Source of the DNA: Nelumbo lutea
Lineage: Eukaryota; Streptophyta; Magnoliopsida; Proteales; Nelumbonaceae
NCBI GenBank assembly: GCA_022828595.1
Contig: JAKGHH010000008.1
Coordinates: forward strand, 25,536,378-25,600,377
Direction of reading: 5' to 3'
DNA: 64,000 bases
Numbering within the stretch: position 1 is the first letter of the stretch; the number at the start of each line of letters is the position of its first letter. The notes under the pieces are model-generated. The model saw only the letters and a list, made by a program, of their open reading frames with translations. It did no database searches and was not told the DNA's origin. Both the position numbers and the translations under genes were made by a program. Positions 23,901-38,900 of this stretch are shown here, piece after piece.

Positions 23901-26900
23901 CTCTCTTTCCTTTCTCTTTCCCTGCATTTTCTTCATTCTTTCCTTGTAATCAAGTAATCGGGGGAATCTTCCTCTGTAATTCAGTGAGATTCAAATTGGG
24001 TTGTATCACTTCTCTCAAATGCCCTCAAAATGATCATATAATTGTAAAGCCTTCTCTTCGTTGATAAATGACATGATCATCTTCACCTTATACTTATGTT
24101 TCGATCTTCTTTTGGAGATGTCCATGTTCTTGCACATCTTTGAACTTCCCCCCATCCCCCAATTCAAATTTTCTTCAACATTTATCAAAAATAAACACAG
24201 ATGCACTGGGCTAAGAGGATGGGCTTTCATTACATTGGAATCATGCTTTTGACAATTTCTATTTTTACCATTAGTGAATGAGCTAAAGAACCAATGTATG
24301 AGTGGATTCATTTTTCATTTAAACTTAAGATGTCTATGGCTTATGGTGCAGAAAAGGTAAACATGTTGGTAATAGTTCTTTTTATTTGGTAATATTGGTC
24401 ATAACTAACTTAAGAACTTATATCTTTACAATATAATACCAATACTTGCATTGGCCTCACATCAAAAAAATCACCCCAAAACTTTAGTCCATTCTACTCC
24501 TCTCTCCCCCCATTCTACTTATCTCCTACCCAACTAGTTATATGTAAAACAATTAGAAAGAGAAAACATATATGCTTCATCTGATAAAACAAACAAAACA
24601 GATTTAACCATTTGATTCGGTACCTTATATTGCTTAGCAATAGTATTTAAATTTTCAAAATGCTGATAACATATAAGATTATATATGCATAATGACAAAC
24701 CATATATGCTTCATCTTGCCACCTATCAGGTAGGGATGCCCCTAGCTTGGCTTTGAGAAGTTATTCTGTATCTGTGGGCAAGTGGAACCAGCAATTAGGC
24801 TTTTCCAATCTAATTGGCCAATCCTCTTGGGTTCTGGTTATGCTGATCATGAAATGTCATCAACCAAGGGCCTTTCTCATCATACTTACTGTAATATATG
24901 GCATCAATTGTACTTAATAAGCTGCATATCTTTGCCCCTACTCAAGGATCAAAATATCAATACGATATGCCCTGTATTGAGCGTATCATGTCCATATCCA
25001 AGGTCATGGATGCACCAATTTATACAGGGTGTGGGGGTTTTAAAAGTTTGGGATGACAAGGATATCACTCTCAGGCTGATAAGATAAAAAATAAACAAGA
25101 GTATCAGTCTATCGATACGCGCCAATACCCAACTTTTGGTAACGGTGCATATGATATTTTGATCCTCACCCCTATTCCCTACAATGCCAGCTCAGAGCTA
25201 AAAATATTCATGAATTACTCCCCTTCCCCTTGCAATTAAATCAAAGAAAAAATACACCAGAAATTGCCTTTTTTTTATCAATAACCTACACCAGAAATTG
25301 CACTATTATAAAAATCAGGAATCCATAATGTGAAACTTTTAGTTGACCAAATATCACTATTTTTGAATTTGGTTCCTCTAATTGCAAGGGTATAAAATGT
25401 AATTTGAACTACTACTTTTCATCTCATTCAATCACTCTTATTAAGCCTTATATTTTAGGTATTAACTCTCACTATCTTCAATCCTATTCTTGACTAAAAT
25501 ACCCCTATTTTTGAATTTGGTCCCTGTTTTTCACCTCATTCAATTCCTTCTCTCATTAAATCCTATATTTAATCTAATTTTTCCTCACCAATATATTCTA
25601 CCAATTAGATCTATATCTAATACTTTTAACAATAGAAAACTCATGTTTTTCTAAAACCAACCTAAAAAAACACCATTCTTCCATCTTGGTGGCAGGTAAG
25701 CAATTCAACCATCCAGGTCAAATGGGTCAACCCATAATGTCATAGTTAATTAATAAAACTTTTAAAATAAAAATAAATACAAAAATTATAAAAATAAAAA
25801 AATGTAAAAATTGGGCACACCCCTAATACTTTATATTAATCAACAATCATATTAAAGAAAAATAAGTGTGATAAATAATAATTGTTTTATTTTTGTTGGA
25901 AAAGAGCAAAAAAAAACTGACCCAAAAATAAAATCATTTTCTTATTTGGTGGTGAGTAAACAATCAACTTTTTGGGTCAAATGTGTGAACCTTGGAGGTC
26001 AAAATAAATAATAAAAACTTGAAAAATAAAAACACAGAAATACGAAAGAATACAGAAAATCACTAATATTTTATGTTAATCATAATAATAAAGAAAAATA
26101 AGTTTGATAAACTATAATTGTTTTTATTGATGATGGAAATAAAATACAAAATTTAAAACCAACCCAAAAATGGAATTGCTTTCCTATTTGGTGTTGGGCC
26201 AATAGTTTGACCTTTCAGGTCAAATGTGTCAACCTTGATATCATAATTTAATAAAAAATTAAAAAAAAAAAGATAAAAAGCACACAAAATTATGAAAACA
26301 TTTGGCACATCTCTAATATGTAATACCAATCATATTAAAAAAATTAGGTGTGATAAAAAAGAATTGTTTTAATCGATTGTGGAAATGAAAAAAAAATCTA
26401 AAACTAACCCAAAACTGAAATTGTTTTCCTGTTCGGTGGCAGGTAAACAGTTCAACCTTTCAGGCCAAATATGACAACCTTTGATGTCATAATTAAAAAA
26501 TAAAAATTAAAGAAAGATAAAAGCACAAAATATTGCAAAAATGCATAAATTTTGTAGAAAATATTTGGGCAGATCTCTAACATTGTTATAATGACCATAT
26601 TAAAAGAAGAATTGTTTTTATTGATGATGGAAATAAAATACAAAATTTAAACCCAAAAATGGAATTGTTTTCCTGTTTAGTGGTGGGTCAACACTCCAAC
26701 CTTTTTAGTCAAACAAATGTGTCAACCCTTCATGTCATAATTAAATAATATAAATTAAAAAAAATAAAACACAAAAAATTACAAAAATTTTTTAGAAAGC
26801 ATTTGGATACATCTCAAATATCATATATTCATCAAATTAAACAAAAATAAGTGTGATAAATAAGAATTATTTTATACACGGAGAAATATAAAAAATTGTA

Positions 26901-29900
26901 CAAAAATTTGGAAACATATTTTTACTATCATCATCATCATGTATAGTTGCCACATGCAAAAGCGCATGCACATTTGCTAGTGAAATACAAAAAACACAAA
27001 AGGTCATAACCCGATATTGGCCCTAGATATCTGGGGTCTTAGGAGGAGAGCACTAGGTATAGTCCTAACCTCCAATGTATTTTTGCACAAAGCAGCTTCC
27101 CTCATACTTGAACCTGGATTCTCACACTTGCCAGCCTGAGATTTTACATTACACCAAGTAATGGCCCCTAATGGAATACAAAAAATGTATTGCTCATAAA
27201 TGTTAAGTCAAAGGCCCCAAGGAAATTAAAATGTATTGCCAACCATAACTGCAGTCTAATTAGAAATCTATGAACGCAGAATGAAATAAAGTTGTGGCAT
27301 ACGAAAGGACCTCCTCAACATGAAACAATATTATAAACATTTCAGCACTAGAAGATTTTGTTATTCATAAAAAACAGGAAAAAAACATGAACGAATGTTA
27401 TATGTGATTGGATCAGAGAGCACAAAGAATCTGCAGAAAAGGTGTAACACTTTCAAACAACTTAGGGAGTGTTTTGCGAGATTTTGTTTATGCCACATAA
27501 GTAAAAATGGGGAAACCCATTCTCAAGGCTCTTTTTTTAGTTCAAGAGGAGAGAATCCTTCAAGAAACAACCCCTGTTTTGCATTAATGAAACATGGAAT
27601 GTTATAGAAAAAAGTTCTCTCACAAGATGCTGATATGACATTGAAGCATGTGCAAGAAAAATCAAGCTTCTGAATGCTACCATGTTTCCCCTGAAGTGTT
27701 GTCCCTATAGAAAACCCTGTTTTTTGGAACGAGATGTAGAAACATTTTATAAAAAAGCAAGACCAAAAACTGACAAGCTTGGCAAAAACCCACCATAAAG
27801 CCTTAACGTGAATATAATAAAATAACTCAATGTACAAATTATGATGTGACATTACATGCAAGCAGTATCTATGGAAATTACTCACCCACACGTCGAACAT
27901 TTCTTGTGATGCTTACAGAATATAGATAAGCAAACTGAACAGATGTAGCCCATGTCAATGGTCTTTTTATGGCAAAAACACCTGCAAGTTTCAAGGCTTT
28001 TACGAGTTAGAATGCAATAGAAAACAGGAACGAAAGGAAAACTTAAAAACACCAAATAGAAACAAAATACACAAGTTTTTGAGACAAGTAAAAAATGCAT
28101 GAAGAAAATTTTCGGGCTAAAACCATAGTAGACTGTATATAAAGCATCAAGTATACATCCTAAAACCAAACAAAACAATGGTAACATCTATTAGAAGTGT
28201 TAAGATGTACCGAATAGGGGTAGTTTAGTCTTCTTCTGTTTATTAAGTAACTTGCTTATGTGGCAGTGTTATTAGAGTTACTCTGCCCCACACTTAAGTA
28301 AGGGCATTTCTGTCTTTGTAAACATTATTAAAATCTAATATAGATTAAGGGGGTCGACTGGATGGGTGAATCATCAGATTTTCGACAGACCCTTCTTCTT
28401 CTCTTCTTCTTCTTCTTCTTCTTCTTCTTCTTCTTCTTCTTCTCCTCTTCCTGTTCGGACTATTGTAGCAGCAGTCGAAACATGGTATCAGAGCCATGCT
28501 CCTGACTTACGTCTGTTGGTAAAGCACCTCAGCATTGTTCGTGACTCTTCACCTTCATTTCTGGTCAGTCGATGGAGAGGACTGGTTCGCCCTAGGTCAG
28601 AAACATTACAGCTTGTCTCTCTGCTACACATAACCTTCTTCAACAAGGAAAGTGACTTCAGCAGTGAATGGTTGATTGATATTCTCAAAGGAAGATCGGT
28701 TCTCTCTTCTTCTAGTGTTACTTATATTTCTAGGTAGAAACCCTACAAGAATCTGTTAGTATTGAGTAGAACCTAGAGAACTAGGTTCATTGTTGCCCTA
28801 GGAAGGGTTGTGTGTATAGTAGCCGAATGGTGTAGGGCTGCTGTAAGTTGTTGAATGGTGTTAGGGCTGCTATAAGTGGCCGAGTGGTGTAAGGTAGAAT
28901 GCAGTACCTTGCCGAACTCCTTGTGGTTGTGTAATGCCCTCTTAAGTGTGTTAAACAAGTTTGAACTGGGTGCAACAGATTTGGCTATGTTGTGGTGCTT
29001 GAGTGGTTGTAAGAGGGCCTCTACTTGTGATTAGTGAATGGTAAACTGATGCTTATGTGTGACGTAAGTATGTGAAGCAGCAGTAGTGTGAATAAGAATA
29101 AGTGTGTGCTTCCACTGTGGTGTTTAGAGGCTGCAATAGGTGCTGAAATATCAAACTGTGAACAACATCAATCAGCTTGTAGTTGAGAAGTAAAGTTAGA
29201 GACAACTGTGAAAGAGTACAATGGCAGCAATAGGAGATGGCTACAATGATCAAAAACCTAGTGTAGTAATTTCTTCCGACTACCTAGGGGTACAAATGAC
29301 CTCAATTAAGCTAAATGGGGAGAACTATGTTCCATGGGCTAAATCAGTGGAAGTTTTTCTCAATGCAAAGAAGAAAGTAAAGTATGTAAAAGATGAGAAG
29401 CCACCGGTTGACTCTCCAGGGTTTGATGATTGGGAACAAGAAGATGCTCAAATCATGACTTGGCTGTGGAATAATATGGAACCCAAAATTAGTGCCAACT
29501 TCATGTTCCTTGATACGGCTAAGGATATATGGGAGCACGCTAAGAAGCTATATTCTGGACAAATTAACACAACAAGAGTATATCAGCTGTATCAGGAGTA
29601 CTTTGATTTACAACAAGGAACCAAAACACTAGAAGAGTACTATGCCTGCATGAAGAATATAAGGAATGAACTCAATGTCTATCATCCCCTTACTTCAGAT
29701 ATTCAAGTTCAGCAACAGCAAAGGGAGCAGCTAGATGTTACAAGATTTTTAGTGGGGTTGAAGTCAGAATATGAACCAGTTAGAGCTCAAATATTGGGGG
29801 GCTCTACTCTTCCTACACTCGAGGAAGTATTCTCAAGACTTTGTAGAATTTCTTTGGGCCAGACAGAGAACCCCACACAGTATGATAGATCAGCACTTGT

Positions 29901-32900
29901 GACAGTTAGAGGTGGTGGACATAGTACAAGAGGGGGAGGTCATTCTAGAGGGGGCCGTGGCAATTCCATGATTGGTCGGGGTGGCCGTGACTCGGGGGGA
30001 GGTCGTGGCAGAGGAAAAAATAACTCTACAAGGAAGTGTACTCATTGTAGTAGGGATGGACACACAGTGAATTTCTGTTATGACCTACATGGCCCTCCCT
30101 CTAAATGGGCTAATCATGTTGTAGCAGGCAAGGTTGCTATTAGTGACAATAAATTGGCAGACCGAACACCTTCCACATCTACATCTACTTCTGGGAGGGA
30201 GATGGTGAGTATTCCGCATGATGAGTATGAATGGTTCCTTCAAACCACTTCACAGCATACCACTGCCACATATGCCCAATCAGGTATTGCTTGTATGTCA
30301 TCTAAAACTCCTTCCTGGATTATTGACTCTGGAGCCTCAGATCATATGACCGGGACTTCAGGTGTGTTCTCTTCTCTTTTTGAAACATTAAACATCACAA
30401 ACTGTTACACTTGCCAATGGATCATCATCTCCCATCTGTGGTGTTGGTAATGTTGACTTGGCTTCTGTCCCCTTATCATCTGTTTTATATGTACTTAAGT
30501 TTCCATTCAATCTTATGTCTATTAGTAAAATAACCAAAGTTCTTAATTGTTCTGTTACCTTCTTTCCTTCCACTTGTATTTTTCAGGACCTCAAGACGGG
30601 GAAGAAGATTGGTGGGGGGTATGAAGCTGGTGGATTGTATTAACTTGACGGCGGTGGATCTTCAATTGCACTTCAGACTTCCCTTACTCCTCTACAATGG
30701 CATTGCCGACTGGGACATCCATCTCTCAAGGTTCTCAAGATGTTGGTTCCATCATTGAGTCAGTTGTCAGTTTTACAATGTGAGTCATGTCAGTTTGGTA
30801 AACACCGTCGTGTGTCCTTCAGTCCAAGAGTTGAGAGTCGTATGTTGAGTCATTTTTCTTTGGTTCATTCAGATGTTTGGGGTCCGATCAAAATAGAATC
30901 TTATAATGGGTGCAAGTATTTTGTCTCCTTTATTGATGATTGTTCAAGAATGACATGGATTTACTTAATGAAAGAAAGAAGTGAATTATTTTCCATTTTT
31001 CAAAATATCCATGCTGAAATACGCACACAATTTGGTGTTCCAATCAAAGTTCTCCATTCAGATAATGGTCGTGAATACTTTCTTACTGCATTTCAACAAT
31101 ATTTAGAACAACATAGCATTATTCATCATACCTCGTGTGCTTTAACCCCTCAATAAAATGGGGTGGCTGAACGGAAGAATCGTCATCTTCTTGAAATTGC
31201 TCAGTCTATGCTTCACCACATGAATGTTCCTAAACGGTTTTGGAGTGATATTGTACTCACTGCATGTTTTCTCATTAATCGGATGCCATCTTCATGGTCG
31301 GTCCCCCTTCTCCATCTTGTTTCCCACTTTATCTCCGTTTCCATTAACTCCCCGTGTCTTTGGTTGTGTGTGCTTTGTTCATAATCTGAGTCTTGGAATA
31401 GATAAGCTAGATGCACGCTCAATTAAATGTGTCTTCATTGGCTACTCTCGGACTCAAAAAGGGTACAAGTGTTATAATCCCATTGCCCGAAAGTGCTATG
31501 TCTGCCCTGATGTCACCTTTTTTGAGTCTGTCCCCTTCTTCTCCAGTCATGAAACACCCTTGTCCTCACCCTTACCTCCTCTTCCTCTTCCTATCGGTGA
31601 TTCAGTTCTAGAGGCTGTTGTTGTAGACTCATCTCCTCATCCAGTGCAGGTCACCACTGAACGACCACCGATCCGACAAGTGTATACACGTCAAACGACA
31701 CTGGCCCCTCCTCCTACTACCTCATCTGCGGACCCTCTCATGGCTCCTATTGCTGAACCTTCAGATCTTGACCTACCCATTGCCTTACGGAAAGGTAAAC
31801 GTAGTTCTACACTCCATCCCATTTTCAATTTTGTTTCATTATCTCGTCTTTCTACCTCACATCGCCAGTTTGTTTCACTTTTGTCTTCTATTTCCATACC
31901 TAACAATGTTTAAGAAGCTCTTAGTTCACCCGGATAGCGGCAGGCAATGGAGGAGGAACTTTCTGCTCTTCAACATACTCAAACGTGGGAACTTACTACT
32001 CTCCCACCTGGTAAGCATGTTGTGGGCTATAAATGGGTGTATACTGTGAAATACTTGCCAGATGGTAGTGTAGAGCGTCTGAAGGCCAGATTTGTTGCTA
32101 AAGGTTACTCACAATTGTATGGTGTGGACTATATGGAGACATTCTCTCCGGTGGCTAAAATTGGTTCCGTTCGTGTCCTAATTTCCTTGGCAGTTATGTA
32201 TGATTGGCCTTTCCTTCAACTTGACATAAAGAATGCCTTCCTCCATGGTGATCTAGTGGAGGAGGTATATATGGAGCAACCACTTGGGTTTGTTGCTCAG
32301 GGGGAGGGTGGTAAGGTGTGCAAGCTGAAAAAAAATAATTTATGGGTTGAAGCAATCTCCACGTGCTTGGTTTGGAAAGTTCTGCGAAGTGGTGAAGAGT
32401 TTTAGAATGAAACAATGCCATATTAATCACTCAGTGTTCAGCTATGACTCAGAAATTGGGAAGATTTTATTAATGGTCTATGTGGATGATATTGTCATCA
32501 CTGGTAGTGATAAATTGGGGATTGGCAAACTAAAGGTATTTCTGCAAACTCATTTTCAAACAAAGGACCTTGGAACATTAAAGTATTTCTTGGGAATAGA
32601 GGTTGCCAGGTCAAAACAAGGTGTGAATCTGTGCCAAAGGAAATGTCATTGATCTATTGGAAGAAACAAGACTGTTAGGTGCAAAACCGGTTGAGACCCC
32701 TATGGAACCAAACGTTAAGTTGAGCAGTGATACGGGAGAAGTATGTGAAGATCCTGGAAGGTATAGACAACTAGTGGGAAAGCTGAACTATCTGACTATC
32801 ACGAGACCCGACATCTCCTTTGTAGTTAGTGTGGTGAGCCAATTCATGCAGAAGCCTTGTATACCTCACTAGGATGTAGTCCTTAGAATTGTGAGGTATC

Positions 32901-35900
32901 TGAAAGGAGCTCCAGGCTGTGGGCTATTGTATAAACCAGGAGGAAAACTTGAAGTAGTTGGGTATACAGATGCAGACTGGGCAGGCTCAGTGAGTGACAA
33001 AAGATCTACTACAGGCTATTGCACATTTCTGGGAGGAAATCTTGTGACATGGAAGAGTAAAAAGCAAATGGTTGTAGCCAAAAGCAGTGCTGAAGCCGAA
33101 TATAGGGCCATGGCTCACACTACCTATGAATTAGTGTGGTTGAGGAATCTCCTACAAGAAATTGGGTTTCACATGGATAAACCTATGAAATTGTACTGTG
33201 ACAACCAAGCTGCACTCCATATCTCATCCAATCATGTCTTTCATGAGAGAACAAAGCACATAGAGGTTGATTGCCACTTTGTGAGAGAGAAGGTTCTTGT
33301 CAGAGAGATAAATACAGAACATGTGGGCTCCAATGACCAGTGGGCAAATTTGTTTACAAAAGCTCTAAGCTCAGGGAAAGTGAACTATCTATGTAACAAG
33401 CTGGGATTATATGACATATATTCTCCAGCTTGAGGGGGAGTGTTAAGATGTGTCGAATAGGGATAGTTTAGTCTTCTTCTGTTTATTAAGTAACTTGCTT
33501 TTGTGGCAGTGATATTAGAGTTACTCTACCCCACACTTAAGTAAGGGCATTTCTGTTTTTGTAAACATTATTAAAATCTAATATAGATTAAGGGGGTCGA
33601 CTGGATGGGTAAATTATCAGATTTTCGACAGACCCTTCTTCTTCTCTTCTTCTTCTTCTTCTTCTTCTCCTCTTCCTGTCCAGACTACTGTAGCAGTAGT
33701 TGAAACAAGAAGGTAAGTGGTACATCCAAAAGTATGACTATATTGCTCAATCCTCTTTCAAAACATATGCCTGAACAGCCCAAACCTCTGACAAGAACTC
33801 ATAAAGCATTGAGCTTTCACCATACAAAAGATCCCTATCCACAATCAACCTAACTAAACACCTAGAACATTTGTTGTTGCATTCATCTTCCTCCCTTGAA
33901 TTTGTACTGAAAAAAGCAAAGGATTTCCCCACTTTTACAAAGGTAATGAACTAGACAACGACAGTTTTTCAAAACTCAATGATCCTGATCATGGATCACC
34001 AGATCCAGATTAAGTTGACCAAGGACCTGGCAGGGTCAGCCCCTGGAAAGGTTGACCTTGTCCACGTCAACTGACTGAAAACTCAACCTAGTAAATAGGT
34101 TGATCAGTCAAACTTGGCTTAAACATGCATGAACAAAAAATAAATGTCAATAAGTTTTGGTTTTCAGATCCCCTTCCTGACAGGTTGTTGTTGAAGGTGA
34201 TAAATTGCAACTGAAAGCAAATCCCTTAATATCATATATGAAAATAAGGGATCACCCCTTCCCCTTCCCCTTCTCCTCCTCTCTCTGCAATCACTTAAGG
34301 AAAGAATACAGTTTTATCATCTCTCTAGTTGTGCTTTGGGCAAGAATAGATTCTAACAGAATACGGTTTTATCATCTCTCTAGTTGTGCTTTTGGCAAGA
34401 ATAGATTCTAACATCACCTCATACTTTATGGACATGGAGAGAAAAGTGAAGTGAACTTGGAGAAAGAGACAAAGGAGAGAGGAAGAGCCAACAAAGTTTG
34501 ACTGTTTGGTGAGGTAGAGTAAATGAGAGTTGCTTATGCATCATTTGGAAAGCCTGATCTGAAAGGGAAAAATGTACTTGGTTATACAATGAGTGCCCTT
34601 ACACTCAACCAAGAGCTCAGACTCCCATTTTTCAGTCATAATCATAGTGATGATAGGCTCAACTACCAGATACTGCATTCACCAATTATAACACGACCAT
34701 CTACATTTCAGCACATGGTGATATATGGGTGCACTAAAAACACTGTTAAGGGCTGAAGGCATGGAATGTGTGATAATATTAACTTGAATAGCATCTCTTG
34801 GTATTGTGCAACTTGGACAGGTTGAGGTGGGTTTGCAGCCTCCCCAGGCCAAACCTAAGACTTGAACCCAAGGCTTGGATCTGGTCCAACCCAAAGCTTG
34901 AATTGGCCAACCAACTCAACCCAAGCCCAGCTGATGTAAGTTAGGAAGGAGGAAGTTCTACTAGGATGAATGTGGTGACAAGAAGACAGAAATAAAGGAT
35001 ATGAATTATGAGGAAAAAAAGATCCATTTCCAAAATAGAGAAGAAAGGTTGTACCTTAGGAAGAAAAAGATAGAGAAAGAGTGAAAATGAAGATCACAAA
35101 CTTACCTGCAGGTAACCTCAAGATAAACTTCCATTCCATTCATTCAACTCTAAAATTTCAATTGCAATGAATTATAGATTACAAATAAGGACTTGGATCT
35201 CCCATTACAGACTCCAATTTAAACTAAAAAATTGACCTATAACAACCTCTAACCACTTCAGTACAAAGGAAACTCATTGGGTTACTAAAATAAGAATTCT
35301 AGCTCCTAAAATAACTTTGATGACATTCTACTAATCCTACTGCAACTATACAAGCCAAAAACAACTCCAAAATATACTATAGTATATAAGCAAATCCCAT
35401 GGTTGATTGACACCCCATCATTATCAAAATAAGTAGGATTTAACTTATAATTTGACAGAAAACATGACTCTTGATAGAGCAAAAGGCAAAATATAGAGTG
35501 TGTAAAAGCCTCAATATTTTTTCTACTTTAAACTTTTATGTGGTAGTTTATTCTAATAATCAATACTGCTGTACAATATTAACATCTGAATATTTAAACT
35601 CTCTTGAAATCTCATTATTTGAAGTATCAACCCCCCTAAAACCCAATGCATATTGTACAATATGGTATGATATGTATCAATACTTTGAACCATGTTCTCA
35701 TCCATCCCACCACTCCTCTAGATCCATCCTCTACAACAATAGCATTCAATTTGGTGCATGTCGAATCTCCTCCTATTGACCCTGAGTAAATAGAAAGAGA
35801 GTGACCTAAGCTGTCCCTCAACTCCTATAAACGGTGATCCTGAACTTCAAGATTTTAACCATTAAAATTAAGTTTTAATGGTTTAAAAAGAAGTCCAATC

Positions 35901-38900
35901 TTAAAGTGAACTGGGGCATAAGTTGTGTGGCAGGAGTACTAGGGTGTGAAGTGAGGAGGTGGGCTCCCTAGCTAGAATACTAGGGTGTGAAGTGGGGGAT
36001 TGGTCATCACAATATTTGGGGCTACCACTGGGAGGGAACCCAATGGAAGATAGCTTTTGGTACCCTGTGATTGAAAGATTTTCTAAGAGGTTAGCAAATT
36101 GGAAGAGGAATTACATCTCTCTAGGGGGTAGGATAACCATAATTAAGTCAACATTGGCCAACTTGTCGATTCATTACCTTTCTACCTTTAGAGTACCAGT
36201 GAAAGTAGCAAACCAACATGAGAAGTTAATGAGGGATTTCTTGTGGGAACCAGGGGACACTAAGAAGGATGTGAGAGGTGGTTTCTGGGAGTAGGGATGA
36301 TGGAGGCCTAGGAATAGGAAATATAAGATTAAGGAATACAGCCCTACTAGGGAAATGGATTTGGAGATTGTCGATAAAACATGACAGATTATGGTCAAGA
36401 GTGATTGTTAGTATTCATGGAATGGTAGATAACGACTGGGATGCAGGGACTCGACCTTAGGGCTTCTCGGTGTTCTCCTTGGAAAGCTATTAATGGTATT
36501 TTGCTTCTTATGCTTTCTCCTGCCACTTAGCAAATTTCATTTGGAGATTCTACTATTTCCTATTTGGGATGCCCACCTTTCAACATTCTTCTTCAGCACA
36601 AACCTTCTCCTTATGGCCAAAATTTAGAGGCAGCTTGAGAGCTAAATTTGTTTGGAGCATAGTTTTCAAGGCACCAAGGTGAGGCTAAGCGATAGGGGGC
36701 GCCTTGTCGCCTAGTTGCCTAGGCGTCACCTAGGCGATGGATTTTTTTATGTAGAAAAGATCCTAGGGTAGTTCCCTAGGTACTATAACCATATTTCCTT
36801 AATAATTTATTCATAATTTTCATAAGAAAAGTATATAGTTCATGTTAAAGTAGAAAATGAACATATTCATGAGAAGAAAAGAAGGAAAAGAATATTCAAG
36901 AAATATAGGGGCTGAACCCTTTTTTTTATGAATAAGATTTTATTAAACCAACAAATAAGAGGTATAGGCAACCCATTGAAAGGCACGAAGTGCGACCTTT
37001 CCTTTAAAACTAGTTAGAGAATTACAAGTTCAAAAGAAATTACACAAAGCCCAAAATAAAGTAGCCCAAGAAATCCCTTGTTTTGCAAGTGAATCAGCCA
37101 TTGAGTTTTCTGATCGGCCTATCCACTGAATTCTGATTGTCATATTCCTTGTTATCCATTTAACCTTTTTGAGAAGATCTCTATAGGCCCAGATCACAGA
37201 GTCCGGATCCTGCAACCAACCCACAATCACCTAGGAGTCCCCTTCAATAATCAGATGCTCTATTCCTAGCTGGTTTGAGAGCTGGATTCCTTGCACAACA
37301 GCAAGTAATTTGGTCCTTATAAAGTCTCCCACACCCACAGGGCCTGAATACAAAGATATAATACTATTGTCCTTGTTTCTCAACACTGCTCCTATACCTG
37401 AAGGTCCAAGGTAACCTCGGCTACTCCCATCAAAGTTCAGCTTAACAAACCCCTCCCCAGGTGGCATCCATTCAACCACATATTTGTCCTTCCTAGTATT
37501 AGTGTTAGCCACTGCTAACCAGTTTCTCCATAGGTCATCGAAAGAGTATGCATCAAAGAGATTTAGAGTTTTCAGCCACTGAATTGCCTTGTCAAAATAT
37601 ATTCTTTAACTTCCGATGAACTCCTTTCTTTTTCACAAAAAATTTTGGTGTTCCTTTCTTCCCAAACAGTACACAACAAAGCTGCTCTTATGAACTTCCA
37701 CATAATTCTCCCTCTCATTGTATGCCATATAAAGGTAGACAAACTAAACAACAAGATAGTATCAGATGGCAGGTTCCACCTACACTCAAACAACATAAAA
37801 ATCCAATTCCATAAAACTGCAGCAAAGGAGCAAGAGATATAAGTGGTGACAGTCCTCATTCTAAGTTTTACAGTGAACACACCAATTAGGGGATAAACAC
37901 CATTTTGGTCTCCTCTTTTGCAGGTTTTCCAAGGTATTAATCTTACCATAAAAAACTTCCCAACAAAAAACAATAATCTTTGGGGGAATGGGTCTAATCC
38001 AAAATTCTTTAACTAGGAAGTTCTGGGGTGCAAAAGTGGATCAAAGGGACTTGAAGAAAGAAGAGAAGGTGAAAAAGCCTTTCGGGTTAGGGGTCCAAAT
38101 TCTTGTGTTAGGTTTGAGGGGATCTAAGCAATCTAAGCAAATAGACTCAAGTGAAGACAATAGTTCTGAAACAATAGCACTTTCATCATCACGTAACTCT
38201 CTTCGGAACCCAAAATCCCAGTTTAAGGCCAAAGAAAAAGCTAGGGAGGAAATAAAACTGGAAACTGGCTCTTTCTTATAAAGGGAAAGAGAGTAAAGAG
38301 AGGGAAAAAGGTCTTTAAAAGGTTTGTTGCCTACCCAAATGTCTTCCCAAAAAAGAACATTGTTTCTAGAATTAACATCATACTTGATCAGATTGAGAAA
38401 ATGGGGAAGGATTCTGCATATAGCCTTCTAGGGTGTTGCAAGAGTTGCCCGTCGAGATACCCCGGCATCCCAACCATTCTACAAACAACCATGAATACTA
38501 CTCACAACCTTGTGCCACTTCCCTAGTAGAGCATCATTTTTAAGAACTAGGTTACCTAATCCTAATCCCCTTGATCCTTACTTCTGTTGACTATCTCCTA
38601 CCTAATCAGATGATCCTTCTTCTCTTCCCCTGACTCCCACAAGAAGTCCCTCATCACCTTTTCTGGCTTCTTAGCTTCCCTTGAGGGTATCCTAAACACC
38701 GAGAGAAAATAAACCAGAAGACTAACAAGAGTCGCTCTAATCAAGGTCACTCTACCCCCTATCAAAATGCAACTTCTCTTCCAAGAAGCTAACCTCTTTT
38801 CAAACTTTTCCATAATTGGATACCAAAACTGACTTTCTTTAGGGTTAGCTCCTAACAAAAGACCCAAGTAGGTTAAAGGCCAATCCGACATAGAACACTC

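Larger units (their letters stand above)
20994..27885 (-). other. TFB4 intron 10 (6.9 kb)
   Basis: Holds a putative hAT-like MITE, a putative solo LTR and a 245-bp tandem array, listed separately. The remainder is AT-rich without recognisable coding sequence. Confidence 0.85.
28193..33712 (+). mobile_element. Ty1/copia retrotransposon with two LTRs and 5-bp target duplication
   Basis: 5' LTR 28198-28482, primer site 28483-28495, gag-pol, purine tract tgagggggag (33431-33440), 3' LTR 33441-33707. The duplication agaag flanks it at 28193-28197 and 33708-33712. By eye the LTRs differ at about 14 of 240 aligned bases plus an 18-bp difference in a CTT repeat, so insertion is not recent. It lies in intron 9 of TFB4 in the opposite orientation to the gene. 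Frameshifts and stops inactivate it. Confidence 0.95.

Noticed and set aside
25620..26910. CRISPR-like or regularly spaced array
   Set aside because: Whole units repeat with no unique spacers, in a plant intron.
27523..27900. 125-residue minus-strand frame overlapping TFB4 exon 10
   Set aside because: It runs through the exon 10 donor in a different frame; no family resemblance.
31213..32430. Minus-strand frames inside the copia element
   Set aside because: Antisense shadows of integrase and reverse transcriptase.
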